Shown here one piece after another: positions 29,528 to 38,501 of a stretch of DNA of 64,000 nt. The translations under genes and the position numbers were made by a program. The stretch lies in the NCBI RefSeq assembly GCF_002954765.1, contig NZ_MTPW01000001.1, positions 3,228,501 to 3,292,500 of the forward strand. Direction: 5' to 3'. The number at the start of each line of letters is the position of its first letter. Position 1 is the stretch's first letter. Below the pieces are notes generated by a model. The model saw nothing but the letters and a program-made list of their open reading frames with translations. It ran no database searches and was not told the DNA's origin. Origin of the DNA: Nonlabens arenilitoris (GTDB lineage Bacteria > Bacteroidota > Bacteroidia > Flavobacteriales > Flavobacteriaceae).

Positions 29528-29535
29528 CAAAGATA
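29528..29535 (-). promoter_or_regulatory. Candidate -7 element of lpdA
   Basis: Minus-strand TATCTTTG fits TAnnTTTG, 31 bases before the lpdA ATG. No clear -33. Confidence 0.45.
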
Positions 29536-29593
29536 AGAAAGGCTGGATGGATAGTGTTTAATTTTGAGTATTAATTAGGGTACTTATTTGTAC

Positions 29594-29607
29594 GCTTTCG
29601 CGAAAGC
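29594..29607. repeat. Dispersed palindrome copy 4 (perfect, 16-base form, intergenic)
   Basis: CGCTTTCGCGAAAGCG at 29593-29608 between the divergent lpdA and ECF sigma genes. The symmetry extends to TACGCTTTCGCGAAAGCGTA. Confidence 0.95.
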
Positions 29608-29691
29608 GTATATACAAAATCATTTATTTTACCTTCAATTTGTAACAATACACATCGATCAGTTACTTATACTATAACCTAATCAATAAAC

Positions 29692-30186
29692 GTGAGTCAA
29701 CAACTCGAATCAGAATTTATAAAACAGCTGGAAGAAAACCAGAATATAGTCCATAAGATTTGTAGACTGTATACCAATGATCAAGATGCACATAATGATC
29801 TTTTTCAAGAGGTAACCATACAGTTATGGAAGGCTTATCCAAAATTTAGAGGAGATGCAAAATTCTCTACATGGATGTATCGTGTAGCTCTTAATACAGC
29901 TATAACACTTTATCGTAAGTCTACTAGACGTGTCAAAACTACAGACTATGACAATGTACAGTTTAAAATAACTGATTTACAAGAAGATGATGAAACAGCA
30001 GAGCAGTTGACTCTTTTATATGGAGCTGTTAAACAGCTTAACGATATTGAAAAGGCACTCGTTTTTCTATACCTCGAGGATAAAAATTATAAAGAAATAT
30101 CAGAGACACTTGGAATTAGTGAAGTGAATGCAAGAGTGAAAATGAACCGAGTGAAAACAAAATTAACTAACATTATAAATCCATAA
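29692..30186 (+). CDS. ECF-type RNA polymerase sigma factor
   Basis: This 164-residue protein has sigma region 2 (about 10-85, with DLFQEVTIQLWKAYPKFRG and FSTWMYRVALNTA) and region 4 (about 110-160, with NYKEISETLGISEVNARVKM, a helix-turn-helix). The start is GTG at 29692; no better ATG in frame precedes region 2. The next gene begins 4 bases after its stop and encodes a membrane protein that may hold it in check. Target genes unknown. Confidence 0.92.
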   Translation: MSQQLESEFIKQLEENQNIVHKICRLYTNDQDAHNDLFQEVTIQLWKAYPKFRGDAKFSTWMYRVALNTAITLYRKSTRRVKTTDYDNVQFKITDLQEDDETAEQLTLLYGAVKQLNDIEKALVFLYLEDKNYKEISETLGISEVNARVKMNRVKTKLTNIINP

Positions 30187-30189
30187 ACG

Positions 30190-30834
30190 ATGGATCAATT
30201 AGATATACTTAAACAAAAATGGAATGCTCAAAATAAAGAGTACCCACAGGTCAGTGCTGATAATATCAAAAAAATGCTGGCTCAAAAATCTACCAGTATT
30301 GTAAAATGGTTATTAATAATTGCCATTATCGAGTTTGCGGTAATGTCTAGTATTAATTTCTTTTATTCATTTTTAGGCAGTCCAGATGAATTTACCAGAG
30401 AACTGATGAATTCTAATTTTATGTTGATATCGTGGATTGTCCATATTATAGCAATCATTTACTTTATCTATTTATTCTATAAGAATTATAAGAACATATC
30501 TGCCACACAACCTACACGTAGTTTGATGAAAAATATTATCAAAACTAGAAAAACCATGAAATGGTATATCTGGTATAATATTATAGGAGGATTTATTTCG
30601 GGAATGATTACAACGGTATACATGCTTAATAATCACCCATTAATTAATGAATTGATGGAAAGCGGTAAAATGGACGGACATGAAACCATGTTCTATGTTG
30701 TAACCTTCTTAATACTTACTGTTATATATATTATATTTTTAGGATTTATATACCTGATCTACATGCTTATCTATGGGATTTTACTCAAGCGTTTAAAGAA
30801 TAACTATGAAGAGTTAAAACGTATGGAAGTATAA
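30190..30834 (+). CDS. Four-span membrane protein, possible anti-sigma partner
   Basis: I do not recognise a named family. The 214-residue protein has a charged cytoplasmic N-terminal stretch of about 38 residues (LKQKWNAQNKEYPQVSADNI) and four hydrophobic spans at about 38-60, 78-98, 118-140 and 160-195. Its position 4 bases after an ECF sigma gene and the soluble N-terminus before the first span suggest an anti-sigma or sensor role. That is inference from context only. Confidence 0.65.
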   Translation: MDQLDILKQKWNAQNKEYPQVSADNIKKMLAQKSTSIVKWLLIIAIIEFAVMSSINFFYSFLGSPDEFTRELMNSNFMLISWIVHIIAIIYFIYLFYKNYKNISATQPTRSLMKNIIKTRKTMKWYIWYNIIGGFISGMITTVYMLNNHPLINELMESGKMDGHETMFYVVTFLILTVIYIIFLGFIYLIYMLIYGILLKRLKNNYEELKRMEV

Positions 30835-31010
30835 AATTGAATAGAATAAATAGATAGCCTATATCTTTCTTAAAATTATATTAGCATTACTATAGAATTG
30901 AAGTACAGTACTCATATCATTAATATTAGAGTACCTATGGTTGTACAACATCCTATTAAAAGCGATGAACAATATATCTGGCATAGAATTAACACCAGTT
31001 TGATATCCAT

Positions 31011-31049
31011 AAAAAAAAGCCTGTTTCTTAAAAGAAACAGGCTTTTTTA
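31011..31049 (-). terminator. Bidirectional terminator between the sigma operon and the OM barrel gene
   Basis: AAGCCTGTTTC pairs with GAAACAGGCTT across a six-base loop, with an A8 run on the left and a T run on the right, so it can end transcripts from both strands. Confidence 0.9.
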
Positions 31050-31067
31050 TTAGGATATTTTAATCTA

Positions 31068-31649
31068 TTAGAACTTGTATCCTACTGAAAAGTGAGCTAC
31101 ACGAGTACGCTCATCATTTGAAAAGTCTACGTTATCAAATAAGTCTGTAACACCATGTGCATAAGTCGCTTTTATAAAAAGACCATTTTCAAAATCATAT
31201 CCTAAACCTGCAGTTGCAGCAAATGAACTGTTTACCTTTCCTTCTATATCAACTCGATCTCCATCTTCTACAAAAGATTGTTTTGCATTCATCAAAAATC
31301 CTACTTGAGGACCTATGTGTAAACTGAAGTTATCAAATACATAGTACTTAAAATGTACTGGAACATTTATAAATCTTAAGTATACGGTACTGGTCGTATT
31401 GTTATTTTCAAAGTTCTCACCTTCTTCTGAAAAATAAGCCGCAGCCTCAAAAGACCATTTATCACTTTGTGGAAACTCTGCAATCGCACCTATGTGATAT
31501 CCTGATCTATAATCATCCCATCCACCACCGGGATTGTTACCGACAGTAGATGCATTATATCCACCTATAATACCATATGAAAAATCTTGTGCTTGTGCTG
31601 CTGTGGTCACGAGAAAAAGTGCGACTAAAGAAATGTAAAATGACTTCAT
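31068..31649 (-). CDS. Outer membrane beta-barrel protein (OmpX/PorT-like porin family)
   Basis: About 193 residues from the ATG at 31649: signal peptide MKSFYISLVALFLVTTAAQA, then alternating beta strands with glycine-rich turns and a final strand ending in GYKF, typical of small OM barrels. The longer in-frame start at 31733 is rejected because it would lie upstream of a good promoter (31670-31697) and inside the end of recG. Function is not clear; members are often called outer membrane beta-barrel or porin family proteins. Confidence 0.85.
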   Translation of the reverse strand: MKSFYISLVALFLVTTAAQAQDFSYGIIGGYNASTVGNNPGGGWDDYRSGYHIGAIAEFPQSDKWSFEAAAYFSEEGENFENNNTTSTVYLRFINVPVHFKYYVFDNFSLHIGPQVGFLMNAKQSFVEDGDRVDIEGKVNSSFAATAGLGYDFENGLFIKATYAHGVTDLFDNVDFSNDERTRVAHFSVGYKF

Positions 31650-31669
31650 TGTTAAGTTTTTGGTTTGTT

Positions 31670-31697
31670 CAAAGATATAATAAATATGTAAAAACAA
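31670..31697 (-). promoter_or_regulatory. Promoter of the OM barrel gene
   Basis: Minus-strand TTG, 17 bases, then TATCTTTG. Both elements and spacing fit the Bacteroidota -33/-7 consensus. It lies 21 bases before the MKSFY start. Confidence 0.7.
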
Positions 31698-31714
31698 TAA
31701 TAGACAAATAAAAC

Positions 31715-33820
31715 TTAGCTTATATACTTCCACAAACCTTTTTTGGACTGTAAAAATTGAAGTACTTTTTTAATACTTTCATGTTCTGGCAAAGCTAGTG
31801 TTGCGTCTTTTTGCAGTAATTCAATGGCTGTATTTCTGGCAACGGCTAGAATGTCATTATCCTTTACAATGTCGGCAACTCTTAAAGCTAAAACACCACT
31901 TTGCCTAGTCCCCATCATATCTCCAGGACCACGTAGTTTTAAATCTACCTCAGCAATTTCAAAACCATCTGTAGTAGCGACCATAGTTTCTATACGGGTT
32001 TTAGCTTCTGTACTGAGTTTATAACTAGTTATAAGTATACAGAAACTTTGGTCTGCACCACGTCCTACTCTACCGCGCAATTGATGCAATTGTGACAGTC
32101 CAAAACGCTCTGCACTTTCGATGACCATAACACTAGCATTGGGCACATTAACGCCTACTTCTATTACTGTAGTAGCTACCATGATTTGAGTCTCGCCCTT
32201 GACAAAACGTTCCATTTCATAATCCTTATCTTCTGGCTTCATACGGCCGTGGACAATACTGACTTGATATTGTGGTGCTGGAAATTCCCTGACCACACTT
32301 TCATATCCATCCATTAAATCTTTATAATCCAATGTTTCAGATTCTTCTATTAAAGGATAAACCATATAGACCTGACGACCTTTAGAAATCTCTTCTTTTA
32401 AAAACGAAAAGACACCTAGTCTATTCTTATCATATCTATGAACCGTTTTAATCTCTTTTCTACCTGGTGGTAATTCATCAATAACAGATATATCTAGATC
32501 ACCATAAAGGCTCATTGCGAGTGTCCTAGGAATAGGTGTTGCAGTCATCACTAATACATGCGGTGGCAAATCATTTTTCTTCCACAACTTTGCTCTTTGA
32601 GCAACACCAAACCTGTGTTGTTCATCTACTATGGCAACTCCTAGATTTTTAAACCTTACTTTATCTTCAATTAAAGCATGTGTACCTATTAAAATGTTTA
32701 AAGTTCCATCTTCTAGATCTGAATGGATTATACGACGTGCTTTAGTTTTAACTGAACCTGTAAGTAAGGAAACTTTAAGACCTGTATTTTCTAATAATTC
32801 AGAAACCCCTTGATAATGTTGTTGTGCAAGTATCTCAGTAGGCGCCATAATACATGCTTGATATCCATTATCTATAGCGAGTAAACAAGTTAAAACCGCA
32901 ACAATTGTTTTACCAGACCCTACATCTCCTTGCAACAATCGATTCATATGGGCACCAGTTCCCATATCTGCCCGTATTTCTTTGACAACTCTTTTTTGAG
33001 CACCTGTTAACTCAAATGGTAAATGATTGGAGTAAAAGTCGTTAAAATATTTCCCTACCTTTTCAAATGAGTATCCTTTTATGCGAGTTTTTCTAATCCT
33101 ATTTTGCAAGAGCAACTCCATTTGTATAAAAAACAACTCTTCAAACTTCAATCTATAAATAGACTGTTGCAATAACGCAGCACTTTTGGGGAAATGTGCA
33201 TTATACATGGCGGTATTTTTATCTACTAATTGATGTTGAGACCTGATCTGGTCTGAGAGTGTTTCGGTAAACGAATGTTGAACTTCACTAAAAAGTTGCT
33301 GCATCATGCGCACCATCATCTTATTAGTCACATTACGTTTAGTTAGTTGTTCTGTAGATGGATATATGGGCGTCATCGCACTTTGCTGGCGTGATCGATG
33401 ATCTTTTAATAATTCAACATCGGGATGAGCGACATTATATTTTGATCCATATTTAGATACCTTACCATAAATCACATAGGGCACATTTAATTTCAAATTG
33501 TCTTTAAAATACTTTTGACCTTTAAACCAGACCAGCTCCATACTGCCAGTTCCATCTATAAAGGTAGCCACTAACCTACTGCTACGTCCATCACCCATCG
33601 TTTTAATATGAGTGACCTTGCCTATTATTTGGACATGGGCACTATCTGGGACCAGTTCATTAATTTTATAATATTTAGTCTTGTCTATATAACGATTAGG
33701 AAACAGATTTGCTAAATCGCCATATGTAGATATGCCCAACTCTGCTTTCAACAATTTAGCACGAGCAGGTCCTACTCCATTTAGATAATCTATAGGTGTA
33801 TGTAGAAAATTAGTAGGCAA
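31715..33820 (-). CDS. recG: ATP-dependent DNA helicase RecG
   Basis: This 701-residue helicase has an N-terminal wedge/OB domain (about 60-170), Walker A GDVGSGKT near 296, the DEQH-type box VDEQHRFGV, a TATPIPRTLA motif III and the C-terminal helicase half with QLRGRVGRG. It reverses stalled forks and branch-migrates recombination intermediates. Length is as expected. Its end lies under the promoter region of the downstream OM barrel gene. Confidence 0.96.
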   Translation of the reverse strand: MPTNFLHTPIDYLNGVGPARAKLLKAELGISTYGDLANLFPNRYIDKTKYYKINELVPDSAHVQIIGKVTHIKTMGDGRSSRLVATFIDGTGSMELVWFKGQKYFKDNLKLNVPYVIYGKVSKYGSKYNVAHPDVELLKDHRSRQQSAMTPIYPSTEQLTKRNVTNKMMVRMMQQLFSEVQHSFTETLSDQIRSQHQLVDKNTAMYNAHFPKSAALLQQSIYRLKFEELFFIQMELLLQNRIRKTRIKGYSFEKVGKYFNDFYSNHLPFELTGAQKRVVKEIRADMGTGAHMNRLLQGDVGSGKTIVAVLTCLLAIDNGYQACIMAPTEILAQQHYQGVSELLENTGLKVSLLTGSVKTKARRIIHSDLEDGTLNILIGTHALIEDKVRFKNLGVAIVDEQHRFGVAQRAKLWKKNDLPPHVLVMTATPIPRTLAMSLYGDLDISVIDELPPGRKEIKTVHRYDKNRLGVFSFLKEEISKGRQVYMVYPLIEESETLDYKDLMDGYESVVREFPAPQYQVSIVHGRMKPEDKDYEMERFVKGETQIMVATTVIEVGVNVPNASVMVIESAERFGLSQLHQLRGRVGRGADQSFCILITSYKLSTEAKTRIETMVATTDGFEIAEVDLKLRGPGDMMGTRQSGVLALRVADIVKDNDILAVARNTAIELLQKDATLALPEHESIKKVLQFLQSKKGLWKYIS

Positions 33821-33837
33821 GCAATAATGGTTTTATA

Positions 33838-33845
33838 CAAAAGTA
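33838..33845 (-). promoter_or_regulatory. Candidate -7 element of recG
   Basis: Minus-strand TACTTTTG fits TAnnTTTG, 18 bases before the recG ATG. No clear -33. Confidence 0.45.
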
Positions 33846-33969
33846 ACCTTCCTAAAGTAATGCTAAAAACCTTTTACCATTCAATAAGCTATATTAAGTA
33901 CCGTTCTTAACTAGAATTTATCAATTTGCGTCTTTCAGCTTGGCGCGACTTTTGTATTTTGCTTTCCCT

Positions 33970-36075
33970 ATGAGAACATTTATTTACTGGTCTATAGCCA
34001 GCCTTTTTTCTATATTTTCCATTGCTCAAAACAGTCCGTCACAGATAGACATTGTTGATTTTAAAAATGCCGCGGTAGATATTTACGTTAATGAAAATTC
34101 AGAGTTGATATCTGGTACAGTGACTTATCAAGTATCTATACTTAAAGACATTCCTTCCCTATTTATAGACGCAAAAAACATCACACGTTACGATGTTAAA
34201 ATAGATGGCAAGCCTGTAAAGGCAGATTATAATAAGAAGCAAATAGTTGTGGAATCACGCTTTCGCGAAAGCGCAACACACGACATCTCAATAGAATTCT
34301 CAACCCAACCTAATACGGCATTATACCATATCGATAAAGATAACGACGGTAAATGGGATCAAATATGGACACAAGGTCAAGGGAAATATACGAGTAACTG
34401 GTTGCCTAGTATAGATGACATGAACGATAAAATGGTCTGGGATATCAGTATTACTGCTCCATCTCAATACCGAGCTATATCTAATGGAGTACTTCTAGAA
34501 ACTACTGAGATAGATAAGAATATAAAGTGGCAATTCAACATGGATTTCCCAATGAGTAGTTACCTAGTAGCTATGGTGGTAGGCGACTATAAGGTAGAAA
34601 AGAAGATGACGGCTTCACAAAAGCAAATAGAATTGTATTATTACCCAGAAGATGCTCAAAAAGTAGAACCTACATATAGACATACCGTCAAAATGTTTGA
34701 TTTTCTTGAACAAGAGATAGGTATTGAATATCCATGGAAAGTATATAAACAAATACCTGTCAAGGATTTTCTATATTCTGGTATGGAAAATACAACAGCC
34801 ACCATTTACAGCGATCAATTTGTTGTTGATGATATAGCCTATAATGATGGCAGTTATATAACTGTTAATGCACATGAGATGGCACATCAGTGGTTTGGTG
34901 ATTTAGTGACTGAAACCAGTGGTAAGCATCACTGGCTTCAAGAAGGTTTTGCTACTTACTACTCTATGCTGGCAGAGCGTGAGATATATGGAGAAGATCA
35001 TTATTACATGACCTTATTTGAAAATGCCGAATCATTAATCGCTCAAACAAAAGCTGGTAAAGGAACTGCATTACTAGATGCACATGCTAGTAGTCTTACA
35101 TTCTATCAACACGGTGCATGGGCGCTACATGCCTTAAGAGAAGAAATAGGTAATGCTGATTTTAAATTGAGTGTACGTACTTATTTAAAGCAATATGCTG
35201 GTGGTAATGTGACGACTGACGATTTTTTAAATGTTGTGAATTCAATTAGTGGTAAGAACATGACCGCTTTTAAAAATAGATGGCTTACTAATACCCAATT
35301 CCCAAGTGCTGAAGCGCTGCAATTATTACGTAAGAGTAATTTTATGGAACAATATTTTCAACTTGCAGCTCGTAGCATCTCTAGTTTTGATGAGGCATTT
35401 AATTCTTATAAAGAAACATTAAGTTCACCTCTAAATGAGTTACTGGTAGAAGAAATGATAAGTCAATTAATTCTACATAAAAAAAATGACAAAATCATTG
35501 AACTGTATAAGGAAGCCGCAGCATCAGGAAGTGTTAAAGTAAGACAGGCTATTGCATTAAGTTTACAAGAATACGATCCTGCACTAGATAAATTACTGAG
35601 TACAATGCTCAATGATCAGTCTTACTTAACTAGAGAAAGTGCTTTATTTCTATTATGGCAAGGTAACCCTATGGATCGACCACAAATTTTAAGAGATGCA
35701 AGAGAAAAATGGGATAGCATGAGCCCTTCTTTAGAAATGGCGTGGAATGCTCTAGCTCTTAATTCTAGTGATTTTAAGAATAATGAAAAATATGAATTTT
35801 TACAGGATATTTCTAAATATACAAGTCCTGAATATAATCCACAGACGCGCACAGCAGCATTTGATTACCTCATCAATCTTAATGCTATGGGTACTCAAAA
35901 TTATCGAGATTTAATGAACGCATGTTTTCATCACAACTGGAGATTTTATAAAAACAGTCGCGATATTTTTGAAGCGCTTTATAAAAAAGATGAATCTAGG
36001 GTTTTGATAGACAGGATACTGTCTACAATGCCTGATGATGAACAGAAAAGAATAAGGGATTTATTTACAGTCTAG
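33970..36075 (+). CDS. M1 family metallo-aminopeptidase
   Basis: About 701 residues from the ATG at 33970, which opens a signal peptide (MRTFIYWSIASLFSIFSIAQ); an upstream in-frame start at 33940 would bury it. It has the exopeptidase motif GMENTTAT, the zinc motif HEMAHQWFGD and the third ligand in LQEGFATYYS. It likely trims peptides outside the cytoplasm. The N-terminal beta domain contains RFRES from a palindrome copy. Its stop shares the four bases CTAG with the stop of the convergent gene. Confidence 0.93.
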   Translation: MRTFIYWSIASLFSIFSIAQNSPSQIDIVDFKNAAVDIYVNENSELISGTVTYQVSILKDIPSLFIDAKNITRYDVKIDGKPVKADYNKKQIVVESRFRESATHDISIEFSTQPNTALYHIDKDNDGKWDQIWTQGQGKYTSNWLPSIDDMNDKMVWDISITAPSQYRAISNGVLLETTEIDKNIKWQFNMDFPMSSYLVAMVVGDYKVEKKMTASQKQIELYYYPEDAQKVEPTYRHTVKMFDFLEQEIGIEYPWKVYKQIPVKDFLYSGMENTTATIYSDQFVVDDIAYNDGSYITVNAHEMAHQWFGDLVTETSGKHHWLQEGFATYYSMLAEREIYGEDHYYMTLFENAESLIAQTKAGKGTALLDAHASSLTFYQHGAWALHALREEIGNADFKLSVRTYLKQYAGGNVTTDDFLNVVNSISGKNMTAFKNRWLTNTQFPSAEALQLLRKSNFMEQYFQLAARSISSFDEAFNSYKETLSSPLNELLVEEMISQLILHKKNDKIIELYKEAAASGSVKVRQAIALSLQEYDPALDKLLSTMLNDQSYLTRESALFLLWQGNPMDRPQILRDAREKWDSMSPSLEMAWNALALNSSDFKNNEKYEFLQDISKYTSPEYNPQTRTAAFDYLINLNAMGTQNYRDLMNACFHHNWRFYKNSRDIFEALYKKDESRVLIDRILSTMPDDEQKRIRDLFTV
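34259..34272. repeat. Dispersed palindrome copy 5 (perfect, 16-base form)
   Basis: CGCTTTCGCGAAAGCG at 34258-34273 inside the M1 peptidase gene, read as RFRES. Confidence 0.95.
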
Positions 36076-36596
36076 AAAAGGTCCTTTACCTCAGATCTTA
36101 AATAGCTTAATGCGGCAGCACTAGGTGCACGCTTATCCATTAACTCATTAACGATAGCTTGCCTCAAGTCTTCACCTGTATTGATTTTACTACTCATAGC
36201 AACCTGACGTATTTGTTGAATGGTCGTGTTTTTTGCCGCTCGTATAATATTCCAACACTCTTCACTCACATATATCTGTTGTGCGATATTGTGTTCAAAC
36301 TCTTGATCAATAGCAGAAATTAAAGTTTGCTCATATTGCAATTTTGTCATAGAGCCTGCTAGTGTTCTAACAACTAGATTATTAGGCTTAATACGTTCTA
36401 GAAATAGTGTCATACGTTCATAAGAAGCCATTCTAGTAGGTAAGGTTTTACCTTGTGATTCTCTAACAGTAAGGAATCGACGACGACGTTCCTCATTTTT
36501 CATAAACGATGTTAAAAAATAAAAAGCTACAAAACCTACTACTAGCGCAGGTAAAACAGCTATAAAACCTAAAAGAATTTTATCATCCATAGTCAT
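36072..36596 (-). CDS. Membrane-anchored protein of unknown function
   Basis: I do not recognise a named family, although it looks like a conserved flavobacterial protein. The 174 residues comprise one N-terminal span (about 8-30), then a basic cytoplasmic stretch (KNEERRRRF) and a helical soluble domain to the end. LPTRMASYERMTLFLERIKP and LISAIDQEFEHNIAQQIYV are recognisable stretches. It is a single gene convergent with the M1 peptidase. Confidence 0.7.
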   Translation of the reverse strand: MTMDDKILLGFIAVLPALVVGFVAFYFLTSFMKNEERRRRFLTVRESQGKTLPTRMASYERMTLFLERIKPNNLVVRTLAGSMTKLQYEQTLISAIDQEFEHNIAQQIYVSEECWNIIRAAKNTTIQQIRQVAMSSKINTGEDLRQAIVNELMDKRAPSAAALSYLRSEVKDLF

Positions 36597-36757
36597 GTGT
36601 TTTTCTTATAACGTTATTAAATCAAAAGTAATGTATCAGATTAAAATAAACTGGTGATTTAATGAATTGTTAGGATTAGTAATTGCTAGTTACCTCACCT
36701 AATTTTATTGGTTATCATCTACTTAATATAAGACCAACGATTTATAAAATATCGATA

Positions 36758-38299
36758 CTACTTACCGCCTAGATGTGGACAATTTTTTAATGATTGCATA
36801 CTCTCAAATGGCACAGGTGTTTTTTGATATTTATAAGTATACTCTAATGTTTGTGTCATATTAGTATCACCTATACTTACATCTACATCGCGCATATCAA
36901 ACTGACATGGATGTTCATATCCAGCAGCATGAGTAATCTCTAGCAATTCTTTATTAAACTTTTTAAAATAACTGGCTAGTCTTCCTGCTTTTTCAGGAAC
37001 TACAATACCACGCTGCAACCATTTATTTTGTGTAGCAATTCCTGTCGGACAGGTGTTATTGTGACAGGCTTGTGCCTGAATACATCCTATAGATATCATT
37101 GCTTCTCGAGCTACATTGATAACATCTGCTCCCATAGAAAAAGCCATGGCAGCCTTTGCAGGAAAACCTAATTTACCCGATGCAATAAAGACTATATCTT
37201 CAGTCATGTTACGTTTTTGAAAAACCTGATAAAGGTCCTTAAAGCCATAAACCCAAGGTAGAGAAACGTGATCTGCAAAACTAGGTGGAGCAGCACCGGT
37301 ACCACCTTCACCACCATCCACAGTTATAAAATCAGGTCCTTTACCGGTAGTCTTCATAATATCTGCCAGTTCTTCCCACTGTTCTAACTTACCTATAGCC
37401 GCTTTAATACCAGTAGGTAAACCAGTCTCTTGGGCAATTTGCTCCACAAAATCTACTAGACCTTGTATCCCTTCAAAAGCGCTATGTGTCGGTGGTGATA
37501 AAACATCTTCTCCCATCGGGACATTGCGTATCTCACTAATTTCTTTAGTAATTTTTGAACCTGGTAGCACACCTCCTTTTCCCGGTTTTGCACCTTGAGA
37601 TAATTTCAACTCGATTGCTCTCACTTGAGGATGATCTTTCACCAGTTTCTTCAACATCTCCATAGAGAAGTTTCCCTCTTTATCTCTTACACCAAAGTAT
37701 CCCGTACCGATATGGAAAACCACATCTGCACCACGTTTATGATATGGAGATAATCCACCTTCACCGGTATTGTGATAAGCATGGACTTGTTTTGCTCCAT
37801 TATTCATCGCGTCTACCGCTTTTGCTGATAAGCTACCATAACTCATCGCACTAATGTTAATCACGCTTGCTGGACGGAAAGGCCTTTTTCTACCCTTTGC
37901 AGCACCTATCACTTTTGCACAAGGTAAAAATGTAGGCTCGTTATGAGAGATATGCTCTTTCTCTACCTTATAAGGCATCATCGCATTATTGATAAATATA
38001 TATTGATGCGCATATATGTCTCTATCCGTACCAAATCCTTCATAATTATTTTCATTCTTTGCACTGGCATAAATCCAACCGCGCTCTATCCTATTGAATG
38101 GAAGTTCTTCACGATTATTTGCGACGATGTACTGACGTAGTTCTGGACCTACACTTTCTAACCAATAACGGAAATGTCCAACTACTGGAAAATTTCTAAG
38201 AATGATATGCTTCTTATTAAAAATATCATATAATGCTACTATTAAAACTACTATTAATAACCACCAGTACCACGCCAGGTTTAGAATAAAATCAATCAT
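36758..38299 (-). CDS. FMN-binding glutamate synthase family protein (GltB-like domain)
   Basis: This 513-residue protein has an N-terminal membrane span (about 5-25) and a TIM-barrel FMN domain like the synthase domain of glutamate synthase. Visible are SAMSYGSLSAKAV, LKLSQGAKPGKGG, TVDGGEGGTGAAP and a C-x5-C-x4-C iron-sulfur motif in CIQAQACHNNTCPTG. The glutaminase domain of true GltB is absent, so it cannot take ammonia from glutamine alone. The physiological reaction of these stand-alone proteins is unclear. Confidence 0.9.
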   Translation of the reverse strand: MIDFILNLAWYWWLLIVVLIVALYDIFNKKHIILRNFPVVGHFRYWLESVGPELRQYIVANNREELPFNRIERGWIYASAKNENNYEGFGTDRDIYAHQYIFINNAMMPYKVEKEHISHNEPTFLPCAKVIGAAKGRKRPFRPASVINISAMSYGSLSAKAVDAMNNGAKQVHAYHNTGEGGLSPYHKRGADVVFHIGTGYFGVRDKEGNFSMEMLKKLVKDHPQVRAIELKLSQGAKPGKGGVLPGSKITKEISEIRNVPMGEDVLSPPTHSAFEGIQGLVDFVEQIAQETGLPTGIKAAIGKLEQWEELADIMKTTGKGPDFITVDGGEGGTGAAPPSFADHVSLPWVYGFKDLYQVFQKRNMTEDIVFIASGKLGFPAKAAMAFSMGADVINVAREAMISIGCIQAQACHNNTCPTGIATQNKWLQRGIVVPEKAGRLASYFKKFNKELLEITHAAGYEHPCQFDMRDVDVSIGDTNMTQTLEYTYKYQKTPVPFESMQSLKNCPHLGGK

Positions 38300-38346
38300 T
38301 TAAAAAATTTGAATGGTAAAAATACATAAATGTGATTTAGAATTTC

Positions 38347-38360
38347 GCTTTCGCGAAAGC
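38347..38360. repeat. Dispersed palindrome copy 6 (perfect, intergenic)
   Basis: The symmetry extends to ATTTCGCTTTCGCGAAAGCGAAAT (24 bases; longest of the copies), between the divergent GltB-like and helicase genes. Confidence 0.95.
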
Positions 38361-38501
38361 GAAATAATTACAACACAATAACCTATTAAAAGCAATTTAT
38401 ATGAGCCCAGTTGATTTTAAAAATCGTTTATAAAAAATATGAATAATGGACAAAAAAACGACCTTCAACTCGTATCTTGTCTTCCCTAGAAAAAGAAAAA
38501 A

